Position numbers and translations under genes: made by a program. From the NCBI GenBank assembly GCA_023213395.1, contig CM041465.1:106213741-106277740 (forward strand): DNA of 64,000 bases, in the 5' to 3' direction. Below are positions 1 through 11,896 of this stretch, piece by piece. Position 1 is the first letter of the stretch; the number at the start of each line of letters is the position of its first letter. Under the pieces are notes generated by a model. That model did not search any database. It saw nothing but the letters and a program-made list of their open reading frames with translations, and had not been told where the DNA came from. The DNA is from Cycas panzhihuaensis (lineage: Eukaryota; Cycadophyta).

Positions 1-94
1 GAGGAGTTAGTGATAAGTTCAAGTATAAATATTTACTTGTCTCCTTTCAATAATGATCAATAGATACCAAAGTCATTGTGGATCAATCCTTGGG

Positions 95-510
95 CAACAC
101 TATCATCATTTTGAAACATTTAAGCCCTTCATGTAAACTATTAAGATGGTTTTCTCCATTTCCTATTCATTGATATAATAGTCTTAGTTGGCTAACTCCA
201 TTTGTAACTCCTTAAACTTGTTTATATTCTTGTTTATGGAGTCATAAGGTCACGGTTGCATAGAGTGAAACTCTCTCTTCAAATCTAATAGCCTAGTGGT
301 ACTCTCCCTATCATATATGTTAGCTAATTTATCATATTATTCTTTAGCTAGGTCAATTCCTCTGATATGCAGTGGTTATATGTCTACTACCTTCATTGCG
401 ATGATCTCTTTTACTAAGACATTTGCCTTATTAATTATTTTAAAACCAACAACATCTATGTTAGCCATTTTAGTGAATTCCCCTTTGAAAACTTTGATCA
501 CTTCACAAAT
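95..510 (-). pseudogene. Decayed Copia-type gag fragment
   Basis: Reading the minus strand gives a broken frame with blocks typical of Ty1/Copia Gag (UBN2/Retrotran_gag_2 family): YDKLANIYDRES, then RLLDLKREFHSMQ, then NKFKELQMELAN, followed by a degraded acidic segment. Several in-frame stops interrupt it. In the family this region forms the capsid-like part of Gag. No protease or RT is recognisable beside it, and it lies outside all LTR pairs defined here, so it is a relic of an element extending left of the window. A plus-strand frame at 296-550 over the same bases looks hydrophobic but resembles no family, and I treat it as a shadow. Confidence 0.6.
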
Positions 511-550
511 GTTAAAGATAGTTTCTATTCTTTATTGCCAACTAATGTAG

Positions 551-1703
551 TTTAATTATCTTCTCATCTTCTCATTAAACCTAATCTATATGTGTTCATT
601 GTGAATAATAAAACAATGCTTCAAATAAAGCTTAAGGATTAAAAAATACAATTGTAATAATAAGAAAATGTTCATAACAAAAGTTAAATGCTAAAATAGC
701 GTGAACTCTTAAAGAATTTATACCTTTTTCACAATTAAACTTAATACTTTCAAAGTATCAAATTAAGATGTGTTTTTCAATAAGTTTTATAAAGAGAGAA
801 ATTTAAAAGGAGTGCTTAAAAAATAGTTTACAAAGATAAAATTAAATGAAATTTATAGAAAAAATAAGTAAATGAGGCAAGGGATACGAGAGATGATTTT
901 GCAAGATACCCAATGAGACACACACCAATTCTTAGCCTTCTTCCTTAATAAATATCTCTCTTCTAAATTACATAAGATAAAACTTAGCATAATCATTAGT
1001 CCTCTACATAGAAAATAATATTTTTATTATATGTAGGTTATAAAAAATAATGTTTGAATTCTTTTAAAATAATAATTGGGTCACCATGAATGGTGTTAAG
1101 CTTATGCACTTAAATTTTTTTCTTGTGGAATTTATAATAACTATTTAAAATTGATAAAAGCATAATGAAATAGAGATAAAATGGTGTTTCTAAGGCTATT
1201 TAATGGTTTCACAATATTTGTGATAATACTAAGATGAAAACTCATGGAAAAAAAAACAGTTGAAAAGTGGCATAAAATGATGTTTTTTTTAGTTTATCCC
1301 TATTTAGGCTTTAGAATATGATCATATGATGACTTAATGAAACTAGATGCTTATAACACTTAGGAGCAGACTTTAAACTTATTTCAAAAATATTTTCTTT
1401 AAACTTAAATATTAGAAAAAATAAATTAAATCAAAATTTTAGAAAAAATCATGATCACTACCTAAATTCAAATGCAGATCCAATTTTTTCATGAAAAGTA
1501 TTGATTCCAAGATAGATCTAACTACCACTGGACTCTAGGGAAATATTGTAATAGAATAGAAGCAATGAATAAGAAAAGAAAAATGAGAAAATAAAGCCTC
1601 ATAGTTTAACATACCCAAAAGGTATTGTTACTTCTCAATTCTAACACAAAGAAAAATTTCACTAAAAATATTTCATTTCAAAGGTGAATATAACTATTGT
1701 GAA
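551..1703. other. AT-rich flank without recognisable gene
   Basis: About 1.15 kb of A/T-rich DNA with stops in all frames. I see no domain, RNA gene or terminal repeat. It is the sequence into which element E inserted, and its right edge supplies the left TSD GTGAA at 1699-1703. Confidence 0.6.
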
Positions 1704-2045
1704 TGTTAGAAATATATGATAAAATAATAACTCTAATATTATGTTAAAATTATATAACTAAATAATAATTTAATCTACGATTCCATCTAGGTAAAAATAA
1801 ATAAACAAATATATACAAACATATAACACTATATTTTTGTAGGTAATGATCACCTTTAAATTGTATTATGAAAAATCAATATATATAGACATACACCATC
1901 TTATAGCTATCTAATCATAATCTTGAAGCCACTTGGTCAACCGACATTCACATACATAAAAAAATTATGCATTATGACCACCTAATATGCATCAAAGAGG
2001 AAATATATCAATTTAATAATACCATGGATTAATCATTATCCAACA
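1704..2045 (-). repeat. Element E left LTR (3' LTR in element orientation)
   Basis: It aligns along its length with 56411-56757, including the shared block around GGTAATGATCACC / GAAATGATCACC, the shared CATACACCA segment and the AATAATACCATGGAT tail. It ends ATCCAACA, followed inward by TTCTTCCCTTAATG, the complement of a purine-rich tract. Confidence 0.75.
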
Positions 2046-2366
2046 TTCTTCCCTTAATGTTTAATCCTCCTTACGTAGTCACTTTAATTATAATGATAAG
2101 TCTACATAAAAGTCAAACATCTACCTGTGCACAAAGGTAACTAATTGTTGTACCTACTAGTCCTCTAAAATAGCCTTTACATATATGATTCACCAACATT
2201 TACCTGTAACAACTTTGACCTACTCCTCTTTTATTTATTTTTCATCCATCTTAGCCAAGGTTACACTTCCACAAACTTTAAAAATATAAAAATATGTAAA
2301 ATTAAGTTTAAATCCCCTTAAGCATTAGCTCATGGTCACTTTAAATATCTCATATGGCCTCATTAG
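2046..2366 (-). other. Element E interior, left part
   Basis: Non-coding AT-rich interior between the E polypurine tract and the insertion point of element D. Its last five bases (2362-2366, ATTAG) are the left TSD of D. No reading frame is recognisable. Confidence 0.55.
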
Positions 2367-2863
2367 TATTAGAATTTTTAATTCTTTGATATCATGTTAG
2401 ATTGTATTGACCATGCATAGTAGAAGTATATATATTAACTATAATAAATTAATCATATCATGAGGATGATGTATATAAATTATATAATATAATATAAATT
2501 AATATCAACATAATGAACAATGAGCATGTGACATAAGAGATAATAGATTTATACATGGAAAACCAAGTATATGTAAAATAATGGGAGAAGGTTAAAGTTA
2601 AGAGCTCTTATTTAATGATCTTCAAAATGATTTTATCTCCTCTTTAATTCTCCTTCTTTCTCAAATTTCAAGTGGATATATTTATATATTATGTCTCCTC
2701 ATGAATAACTTATAGTATATTTGAGTCTTTTCATCATCCAATAGGATGTATATATGAATATGTATGCATGTCACATCTATCAACACTTTTGTATATGAGA
2801 TTATGTGGTTTTACAATCTTACATTAAGCATTAAATATGTGAGAATAATCACATATTCCAACA
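2367..2863 (-). repeat. Element D left LTR (3' LTR in element orientation)
   Basis: It begins TATTAGAATTTTTAA (TG decayed to TA) and ends ATTCCAACA. It matches the right LTR through the ATATCATGTTAGA segment, the AATTAATCATATCATGAGGAT block, the TTATACATGGAAA block and the AATAATCACATATTC end. Confidence 0.8.
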
Positions 2864-4601
2864 CTCCCCCTTAATATTTAATATATTCAATTTGTAATCT
2901 TCATCTTTATCCTTGGTCTTTTATTTTTTATTTTTTTTATATTTTAGAATTTGTAAACATATAACCTATATCAATCTGTATCAAGCTAAATTAAGTTGAA
3001 TCACTTATAAGCTATAAATTTGTAATCTATCTTCATGATGCTTATCTTTTGTACGTAATTAACCTATAATTATCTACAATCAACTATGATCAACTATGGG
3101 AAATCATAGTCAACCATTTATAAACCTATATACCAATCATCAATCAACTAAATAACCAATCTTAATTCATGATTTTCACTTATCATATTATCTGAAGTTT
3201 TCTGCTCAATAACTTCATATCTTTAACTATAAAGTTGTGATTAATTAATACAATTTTCATCAAAATCATGAATAAAAATGATTAATAATGTCTATATAAA
3301 ATAACAACCATCTTTTAAAATATATGACTAACCAATTACTATAATCGCTAGTTCTTTATGAAGTGTTTCTTATAGGTGGTTTATTAGTAAGTAAAATAAT
3401 ACTATCTATTAAGCTAATATATTGTATAAGACTAGTATGAATATTTTGCCTCTTGTAAATGCAAATAACAATACTTATTATATGTTGTACAAGAGTAGCT
3501 TGTAAAACATTTTCTTACCTCCAGTGTATAAGATATATATGTGTTCATTCTCCATTTGTGCATATATTAGTAGCTTTCCTTTAGTAACTAATAAATATTA
3601 TCAACATCAACAATTAATAAATTGAGCATACTAATTCTAGGAATAATGTGTACCACTTGGCTAAGTCAAGTTAGGTATAATAATGTAATATAAATAATAT
3701 ATTCCCATGCCTCTTATCATATATAGCAAGTCAAAATTTCACTAACAAATATATATTTGATATTAGTTGGACTCCTCAATAGTTGAATTTAGTGTACCAC
3801 ACAATTAACATATGAGACTCTTTTCCATATCTTATAAATAGGTGGAAATAAACATCATCTCTCCAACAAACAAACACTAGGCTCTTCATCAATAAAATCA
3901 AGTGGTTTTATTAATTATTATTATCAATAAATCAAATGATCATTGCATTTGATTAGTGTTGTACATCTACTAGATCAAATATGTAAAATGTGAAGGGAGA
4001 TTTTCATCATGTCCAGCATATATATCAAGATACCTATAATAAATTTTCATCAAATATGTCCCACATATTTAATTTTGAGCCTTAAAATATTATAAATAAG
4101 TCTTACTGTGTTTATTTTAAACCAAACTTTCTTTTTCTTTCATTAGTAATTATCAATCTTATCATCATGATCTCAAGAATCTTTAAAATCATCAAAATTC
4201 ACCACATCAAATCTAAAACTACTGAAAAAAGAAAAGAAACTTTTCATGATATCAAAAATACATTATTAAAATTCATTCATTAAAATCTTTGTCATTAGAT
4301 CTTTGAAATATGTCTTATAACCACTTGTTTTGACTATCTCTGGAAAAGGATTCCAATGCAACTAATAACTCAAAAAATAGACTCTTAGATAAAAAGTTAT
4401 AGTTGAATAAGTATTAGTATGTCCTAAAAAGTTTAGCATTCATTAAGAAAATGAATTAGCCCCTTTTAACTAGTCTATTAGTTGCATGATGATATGCATG
4501 TGACCATCTACTGAATAAAGGAAGTTATGGAAGATTTTAAAATTTTATCTAATTAGGTTAAATTTAATTAAAACCTTTGCCATTTTTTTTAATAATATGG
4601 T
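2864..4601 (-). other. Element D interior, left part; no recognisable gene
   Basis: It starts with the pyrimidine tract CTCCCCCTTAAT (the polypurine tract of D on the minus strand). The remainder is AT-rich with dense stops on both strands. If pol was once here it is too eroded to name. The last five bases (4597-4601, ATGGT) are the left TSD of element C. Confidence 0.55.
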
Positions 4602-7182
4602 TGAAACGCTTACCGCGGGGTGGTATCCCTACATTCAGCAAAAGGAACGGATTATGCAAAGCTAGGTTAGGCTCAACAGCAAGGACTTCACCTCGCAAGG
4701 CGTTCGTGCACTAGAGCGCAGATTCAGGACCTGCAGAGGTGCCTAGTTGCTTTCAGGTAGCTACACAAAGCGAGGCCTTCCTACCCCTTGGATGGCCAAG
4801 AAGAGGAGGAGAGAACCTGGCACGTTGCGTCTTCTCAAGGAAGTGAGAAGGCAACATGAGAATGGGAATGTAGGTAAAGTGTGGCATCTAGGTGTAGGCT
4901 GGAAAAAGGGGTAAAGTATGGGTAGTTCTAACACGAAATGAACTATCTAAATATGCTAGACTAACCACTAGATAAAAGATATGCAAAGTAAAAGTATGTT
5001 CCTTTCCACTTTCAATTTCTTATGTGTTTCTAACTACGCAAACATGTGCATAAAGAACAACAACATAAAAAAGATATACGAGGACAAGGAAAATACCTGG
5101 ACCTAGCATCTGAATGGAGTGCTACGCATCTCTTCGCTTCCCACTCCTTCCCACTCCACTTGTCGCGCATGTGATACCGGTCAACAATGGTTGTCGTGAG
5201 CAACCAAAGAGGGGCTAGCTTACCTCGCCTTATGCATGTGGAAGTAAAATAGAATAACAAACAATAGAAAATGACAAAAAGCACTAAATGTGGAACTAAC
5301 CTATAATGGGTTTTATTCCACATGCGACTCTACTGATGCAAGATCCTGCAAATCAAATCGACGAGTATCTCCCTCTCAGAAGAGGGGCCATAAAATAGAT
5401 CGAGTATATGTACTAAACTTAGAGGAAACAAAATCAAACTAAGCTAAGCATATATATTATCATTTAATGAAACAACATTCAACAAAGCTCCCACAAACAG
5501 TTACCACAAATGACACCCAAAAACAAAGAGTATAGCCTCGAAATGGCTAACTCACCTACAAGAAATCTCCACTTAGTCTCAGGAAAGGGAAATAGACTAG
5601 TAGTAAGGACATAAGGCAGTGAATAATGAGAAAGAAGAGGGTAACTAGAAGATATGAAAACACCCAAAGAACGAGATGCTACAAACAGCAAATCATCTAA
5701 CTGGGTGGGTAGCAAACTGTTAACTGGCAAGAAGTGGTTTCGGGGCTTATGCGATGCCCAAAACCAACAGACAAAAATCTAGAACCAGCGTGGTAATGGG
5801 CTACCAACACTGGTTTAACTCTGAAAATGAGCTTTTAAACTCCCTAACCTAACTTCTAGGAAGGCACCAAAGGCAAGGGGAAAGAGAATAAGGGATATAA
5901 TCCTTAGGGAGAAGGATAGCAAGGGGGACAGACCCTGCCTTCCTCCCTCAAATTCTCTTTGTGTTACCCCCCTGCAATAACCACCTAAGAGTAGGTTTAT
6001 AGGGATTATTAGGAAAGCACTATTATGCCAAAAGACAAGAAAATGATGCTAAATAGGTACAACAATAAGAAGGCACATGGACTAAGAGTTTATCCCCAAA
6101 AGCATAAAGAAATAACATAAATTACAAAGTAAATGTGAGAGGTACCTTGTTATAAAGATATCAAGCATGAACTTGCTAGAAAAATAGTAGGAAAAAACTA
6201 GCATTCAATGAAATATAATGGCAAGTTTGGAAGAGGAGAGAAATGTGAGAATGATCCTGCGAGTTTGGTGTCTTTGAAGCTTGTCTTTTGGGAGATTTTG
6301 AAGAAGATCCTCCTTGAAGCCTTGAAGTCCTACAAATAAATGTAGAGCTTGCTGTTTGTGAGCAATAGGGGCAACAATGGTCCCTGGAAATGAGCCAACA
6401 GCTGTGTGTCTCTCTCAGCTGTAGATTTCTATGGAGGATTTTGTATAATTCTATGTAGAAATAAGCAAAAGATTCTTGAAAATGAAGAGGAAATCTTGTT
6501 TTATCCCCTACTCACTGCAGGTGAACGTTGGGGATGTCAGGGCGATGCAAATGTGCGGGTGCCACATGGCAGTTCTACAAAAAAAGTGAAAACTATCACA
6601 TGATTTAAAAAAAAAAAATTCAAACAGTCACCCTGCGGTAAACTTTACATTATCAAGCAAAGATCATAATCGCTAAGTTTACAAAGATGCAGATCGAAAC
6701 AAAAAATAAATAAAAATAAGTAGAAATAAGGGTTTGGAGTTAATATTAAGAGTAAATTAAGGCTGGAACAACTGGGGGAAATACCCAGGTGATGGGCAAG
6801 TAGCCAAAACAGTAAAATGGGTCTCAACCAAGGATTTAATCAGACTTGGAAGAGACCGCAACACGAGCACGATGTCATAACAAGGGCAAACATGATTGGT
6901 TAAAGCATCCCGGGGGGTTGTGGAGATGAAGTGGGTGGTTGTGCGCCATATAGGGTGTAGCATTCATTGAGGAATGCCCCCATTGTGAGTTGTCATAGGC
7001 TGAAAGTGTGTTGTAAGCACATGCACTATGATCAAGCAAAGAAGCAATACAGGCAAGCAAGCATATATCAAGTAGTCTACACTAAACAATCTCATTCAAA
7101 CAAGAGTAGGAGAAGTGAGAACATATACCTGAGCTTACTTGAGTCGATACGTCTCAAGTCCATTTTCGGTAGGCAAGAAATA
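4602..7182 (-). repeat. Element C left LTR (3' LTR)
   Basis: It is the pair of 50541-53116. It starts TGAAACGCTTACCG and ends CAAGAAATA, where the right LTR ends CAAGAAACA, so the terminal CA has become TA. The frames visible inside (for example 5030-5730 and 6645-7060) have no homologues and are chance. Confidence 0.88.
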
Positions 7183-7200
7183 CTACCCCCTTGGCAGTAG
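7183..7200 (-). other. Element C polypurine tract
   Basis: On the minus strand this reads CTGCCAAGGGGGTAG and abuts the 3' LTR. It is the plus-strand primer expected for an LTR element, and it matches the tract of element A (CAAGGGGGCAG). Confidence 0.8.
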
Positions 7201-7552
7201 AGCCTCACTGCTCGGAAGCGTGATGTGATGGCAAATGCTGACAACCAAAACATCAGTAGCACATGCATACATATATATAAAAATAATCATGAACAGCATA
7301 TGGACCAAGGGTGTCAACGAGTGTCGTGGCAGAACGCGTGGACATGGGAGATAGAGACGAGGATAACATAGGGGCTGCCTACGTGTCATCTAAGCATTGA
7401 CCTGTAAGTGAATAGAGCCAATGAAGGGGATGCCCCCGTTGCGGAAGAGCAACGAGTGATAGGAGGGCATCCAGCAAACTGAACAAGCACATCAAACTAA
7501 AAGCGACTAGAGACTCGAGCACAGGCTGGCCAGGCAAGCCTCAAAGGTGATC

Positions 7553-7963
7553 GCTAAGAAGAGGGAGGTGACGCTCAAGGATAAGGCAGACGAGGCTATC
7601 TACCTTAGCATTGAGGTCCTAAGGGATGTGCTGTATATTAATTGACAAAAAGCGAGCCAAGAGAGACCTAGTGGTTGAAGCGAGGGTTCTCAAGTGAGGG
7701 CATCGCACTTAGTAAACCTGGGTGAGATGGGACACTACAACCTAAGAATTACAAAGCAACACGATGGATCCATAATGGAAACAAAGAGCATTGGTAAGGG
7801 CTTCAATAATAGCTGTATACTTGGCTTCATTATTGGTTGCCTCAAGAAGGAAGACCCTGCAACACGTGAAATCGTGGTCCGGAGGGGTCAGAAGAATCCA
7901 TGTAGCGTGAAAGGTGCAGGGGTTCTGCAGACTTCCGCCATCAGTAAATATGTAGAGGGACAT
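7553..7963 (-). pseudogene. Element C second RNase H (aRNH)
   Basis: The minus-strand frame opens MSLYIFTDGGS, the first catalytic block of RNase HI (Asp in FTDGG). It continues through EATNNEAKYTAIIEAL (catalytic Glu) and SIVLLCNS, where A has CDS, so the third acidic residue is Asn here. A degraded tail with a VDSLV-like block follows. This is the archaeal-type RNase H known from Tat elements; it would remove the RNA strand of RNA-DNA hybrids during reverse transcription. It lies between the opposite-strand PMD gene and the polypurine tract. Just before the ATG is a pyrimidine-rich stretch ending CCACCAG, a plausible splice acceptor. The frame stops after about 74 residues, so it is inactive. 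Confidence 0.72.
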
Positions 7964-8490
7964 ATTTGAATACTAAACCCTGGTGGAAAATAAACAGTGA
8001 TAAAATGAAAGGGATACTCGAAAAAATAGGCAATAAGTAGCCGTGAAGGGTAGGAGGACCTAGCAATGAGATTACCTAAGGACAGGAGCAAGCAATCTGA
8101 CCAACATCTGAGAGCGAGCAGAGAAAAGACACCCTAAAGCGCCAAAGGTTGCTTTGGAAAGCAAAACATGTCCCTGGACGAGGGAGCATTCCCTTTGGGG
8201 ACCCCAGGAGTAAAAAAGAACTGCGAAAACGAGTCCAGGGCAGCAAAATGAGCTAAATGATTATAAACTTAGGCATGCATGGGAGTGGCACATAAAACGA
8301 GACAAAAGGGCCCTAGGAAAAAGGTGTAATAATGGGGTGCCATAAATGCCTTTGTAAGAGAGGGCAAAAAGGGCGTTAATAGAGCACAACGGACGACAGG
8401 GCTAGAAGACAAAGGTGATCAGGGAAACAAGACGGTCCCAACGGCTATCGCGAGGTCGAAAATGGAGGAAGTGCCTGTCAAGGCCCCTGC

Positions 8491-8500
8491 CTATATAAGG
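8491..8500 (+). promoter_or_regulatory. TATA box of the opposite-strand PMD gene (copy C)
   Basis: CTATATAAGG on the plus strand. The identical motif sits at the same place in copies A and B, about 159 bp before the start codon in C. Such constancy in otherwise diverged DNA supports a core promoter. A start site about 25-30 bp downstream, near 8525, is inferred. Confidence 0.72.
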
Positions 8501-8524
8501 AAATCGAATGGAAAATGGATTTAT

Positions 8525-10966
8525 TTTCACCAGCTCTCATCAGAAACCAGAGCCATCTCCTTACGAAGCGGAGCACTGCCCAACTTTAGAGGCACGCAGG
8601 AGATGATTTGACCATTGGATCAGAGCACAGCGAGAGCCAGCGAGATCGTCGATATGAGATGGTGATGGCTAGGCCAGATCCAGTGAGTAGATCTCACGAA
8701 ACCCTTCCCATTTTAAAGTTTGAAATTCATTGCTTTCTTTGTAGCTTTTTGCGTAATTTTTGCACCCCTTATGGGCAATTAGAGGCCTTTTGGAGTCCGA
8801 ATTGGACCCAGAAAGAGGCGAGACCTGGGCATTAGGGAGCCCTGGTCCTGGTGGGCCCCACGAGGTCCACCACAAGAATTTCTTTTTGACTTTTTGGCCA
8901 TAAACCCCCCTTTTTATGGGGGTTACCGTTCGTACAGTGGTGAAGATCATGGTGTCGCGATCATTGCTGCGAGGCCTAGAGATCACCACGGGACCCGTGC
9001 TAAACTTACCAGTACCGCTAAGTTTAGCATGGTACGAAGGCAAAAAAAATAGAAAAAAGAAGATGATGTGCCATAAAGCCCTAAATCTCAGGTAGAGAAA
9101 GCTTAGAGACAGCCAGGAGCATAGATGATTGTTAGGAGGCTAACTTTAATTAACTTTTGGTATTAGCAGGTAGTTATCGCAATGGATAACCATGAAAATA
9201 TCGGCATGGCTGTGATGAGCTACATAGAGATGATGTCCCAGGGGGACAAGGAGATTCTACAGAGGTGTGGCCTATATAAGGCCCTAAAGACACCTCAGTT
9301 CACGTCAGATCAGAGGCTTCTAGTAGACATAGTATCCCACTGTGATCGGAGCAGGCACGTGTTCTACTTGCCTCAAGTAGGTGATGTGACAATTACGCTA
9401 GGAGACATCCGGTAGATTCTAGGGGTACTGGCGATTGGGAGGCCAGTGACATTGGGATCGTTGCCTAATACTGAGGTAGCACATAGAGAGGTGGCCACGT
9501 TCTTCACAGGGGCCAACAGGTGGAAGCGGAGAGGAGTTCCTCTTCAGACTATGCTGATGTTAAGGATTCCTTGGGTGAGGAAACTAATCACACTGTGCAT
9601 TCTATTCTAGATTTCCTGGAAACAGAATTACAGAGAGATACCCGGAGGATGGATGGATGCAGTGTGCTGCTACGAAGCTGGTGAGAGGATGGACTGGGCT
9701 ACCTTGATAATGATGAACCTTATCGCATAGCTTGACGCTATTAGGCTGACAGGTAGAGGAGGATTATCATATGGCACATTGCTACAATGCTGGTTTTTTT
9801 ATCACTTTGTGGCAATGGCACCAGCAGGGGGACCACACCCCATAGAAAAGTGGGCTCTGATGGTCCATAGATGGAAAACTTGACTGAGGGGGATGGAGGA
9901 CCAGGCCCACATCTAGCAATCAGTGGAGGTGACATCGCTGGACCTCCTCACCATGACGGACTATATAGTAGATCTATACAGATCGGTGAGGTGGGATAGC
10001 GATGATAAGACAAGCGGAGCAGGAGCACCCATAGATGATGACGCCGACAGAGGAGATGGGGCTGACCCATCACAACCTATAGGAGAGGTAGGTCCATCGG
10101 GGTCGATAGGAGGAGCAGTAGGACTATCTGAGACTGCCAGAGGAGAGGTAGGCCCATCAGGGGTAACTGAGGAGAGCAGGGGGCCGGTGACTAGGGCCCG
10201 CAGGCTACAGATCATGAGGAGATCTGGAGAGGCGAGAGTTGAGCCAGTCCCTGTGAGGAGAGAGGCCCAGGCAGAGGAGGTACCCGAAGATAATGTACCC
10301 ACAACTAGTGGAGAGCCAGGAGGAGAGGATGTCATGTGAGCAGAGGAGCTGGCGGCCATGGCAGGTGAGACCTAACCATTTCCTTAGTCGTTTGACAGCT
10401 AGGTAGGTATTTGATTTGATTTTATCATGGTATGTAGTGGGATATTCACTAACACATGGCATGTTGTATTGGTAGGTACTGTAGAGGTTAGGAGACTAGT
10501 AGAGGCCATGGTGAGGGGGATGTTCCCTCAGGTGTATACAGAGGGGCAACCACCCATCCAGGCAGAGGTTGCGCCTAGATCGACAGGTGCTCATATGGAG
10601 GCATTCGCCCCATTGGCGAGGCCGAGAGACATCTGGGCTGTAGAGTCCCAAGAGCACATAGCTTTCAGGGGACATATGCAGCGAGAGCTCAATGAGGCAA
10701 GGAGCGAGCGAGACAAGCTATGCAAACAGGTCCAAGCTCTAGAGACACTGGGAAGAGCAAGCGGAAATGTCGAGAGCATGGTCCAGATAACGATGCTGGA
10801 GGAGCACCTCAGAGCAACAAAGGAGAGATTCCAGAGTATGGAGGAGGGACTCCAGGGAGAGAGGGATCGTATCCAGGCTCGATACGACCAGCTAGTGGAT
10901 CAGATGGCATCGAGGTTGAGTAGGAGCAGGACATATATTGATACAGCAGTGACGACCCCGAGATGA
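8525..10966 (+). pseudogene. Opposite-strand PMD-domain gene of element C (three exons)
   Basis: It is read against gag-pol. Exon 1 supplies a short leader and, from ATG at 8659, the residues MVMARPDP. Intron 1 (8683-9169) has a GTGAGT donor and GCAG acceptor and joins in frame to VVIAMDNHENIGM. Exon 2 (9170-10364) holds a plant mobile domain (PMD, aminotransferase-like): GLYKALKTPQF, RLLVDIVSH, FYLPQVGDVTITLGDI and later LLQCWFFYHF. An acidic Asp/Glu/Gly-rich stretch follows. Intron 2 (10365-10475) leads in frame to exon 3 (10476-10966), an open coiled coil rich in Glu/Arg/Gln that ends VTTPR. Exon 2 has several stops (near 9415, 9610, 9729, 9885 and 10339), so this copy is dead. PMD proteins (MAIN/MAIL1 type) act in plant silencing and genome stability; the role here is unknown. 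Confidence 0.78.
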
Positions 10967-11532
10967 CCACGCGATAAGGGGGCCAAGGTAGGGAGCTTGC
11001 GGAGGCCCAGGAGGATCCTTGGAGGGATGTGGTCCCTAGGGGAGGGATCACACAGGCTAAGAGATGGTACCCCAGGAGCAAGGTAGTAGTAGCATAGGAG
11101 ATATGTACATGATTTTGACAGGGGAAAGCATAGGCCTCCAGGGGGTCATATATAGGCTCATATGATTGTACCCCCCTTGTAAGGATACCAGCTTCCCATA
11201 TGTATGATGTAACGTATGATTTTTGATGTATATATATACGGGGTAATTGGAACCCCATTTTGATACGAGATGTTGTGTATATCATGTAGTAGATAGCATG
11301 TATGCTTTGTTTTATATGTTATAAATATTTTGTTATAAGTGTTTTGTTGTAAGATGTATGTATTTCCTTCCATGTATGGTTATATGTCTAACAGGAGCAT
11401 ACATATCCATCGTAAGTAGAGGTGATAGAGAGGTGTGAGGTTAGAAATAGAGTGACATGCATGTCTATGGAGGAGCATAGCAGAATATGTGAAGGAAACA
11501 GTAGGCAGGAGAGAGGAGTAATGGTACTCCTG
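10967..11532. other. Downstream region of the PMD gene, copy C
   Basis: Non-coding. It contains a TATATATA run near 11230 and T/G-rich DNA suited to 3' end formation of the plus-strand PMD transcript. The same segment is recognisable after the PMD gene in A (19109-19670) and B (40690-41333), so it is part of the family rather than an insertion. Confidence 0.55.
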
Positions 11533-11888
11533 AGCGTTGTCCTAGCTGGGGGATGCCCAAGTAGGAAGACGAAAGGTTCCTGAGAGGATACAGAAACATA
11601 GGTTCCGCAGGAGGAACCAAAAGGAAAAGTGAGAATCCATCTTAAATTGCCATTCTACCCATGGTTGGGAAGGATGGGAACAACTTAAGATGGTAGTTTA
11701 AGCTCATTTCAGAGCGTCGTCCTAATTGGGGGATGCCCAAATAGGAGGACAAAGTCCCAAAGGAAATGAGAACACGAGTTCCACGGGAGGAACTAGAAGG
11801 AGATGGAGAAGACACCTTAAATTTCCATTTATACCTGTGGTTGGGAGAAATAAGAATAATTTAAGATGGTAGTTTAGGCTCATTTTGG
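11533..11888. repeat. Two-unit tandem duplication (about 178 bp each) at the integrase deletion
   Basis: Unit 1 (11533-11711) and unit 2 (11712-11888) both run from GAGCGT-GTCCTA-TGGGGG through GGAGGAAC to TTAAGATGGTAGTTTA-GCTCATTT. Elements A and B have a single unit at this place. After unit 2 the words GAGCATCATCCT look like the start of a third unit with CpG decay, directly next to the point where integrase is missing. Confidence 0.7.
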
Positions 11889-11896
11889 AGCATCAT

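Noticed and set aside
296-550. Plus-strand 84-codon hydrophobic frame
   Set aside because: It opens with GTG, has no relatives I recognise, and overlaps a clear minus-strand Copia Gag relic.
9961-10359. Minus-strand frame of 132 codons rich in Ser/Pro/Ala over PMD exon 2 (also at 18146-18481 in A and 41837-42370 in B)
   Set aside because: It is the complement of the acidic/Glu-rich coding stretch on the other strand. Codon bias there keeps the reverse frame open, while splice sites and PMD motifs support the other strand.
9182-10966. PMD gene as an independent host gene
   Set aside because: The same gene sits at the same place in three separately inserted elements, so it belongs to the element family.
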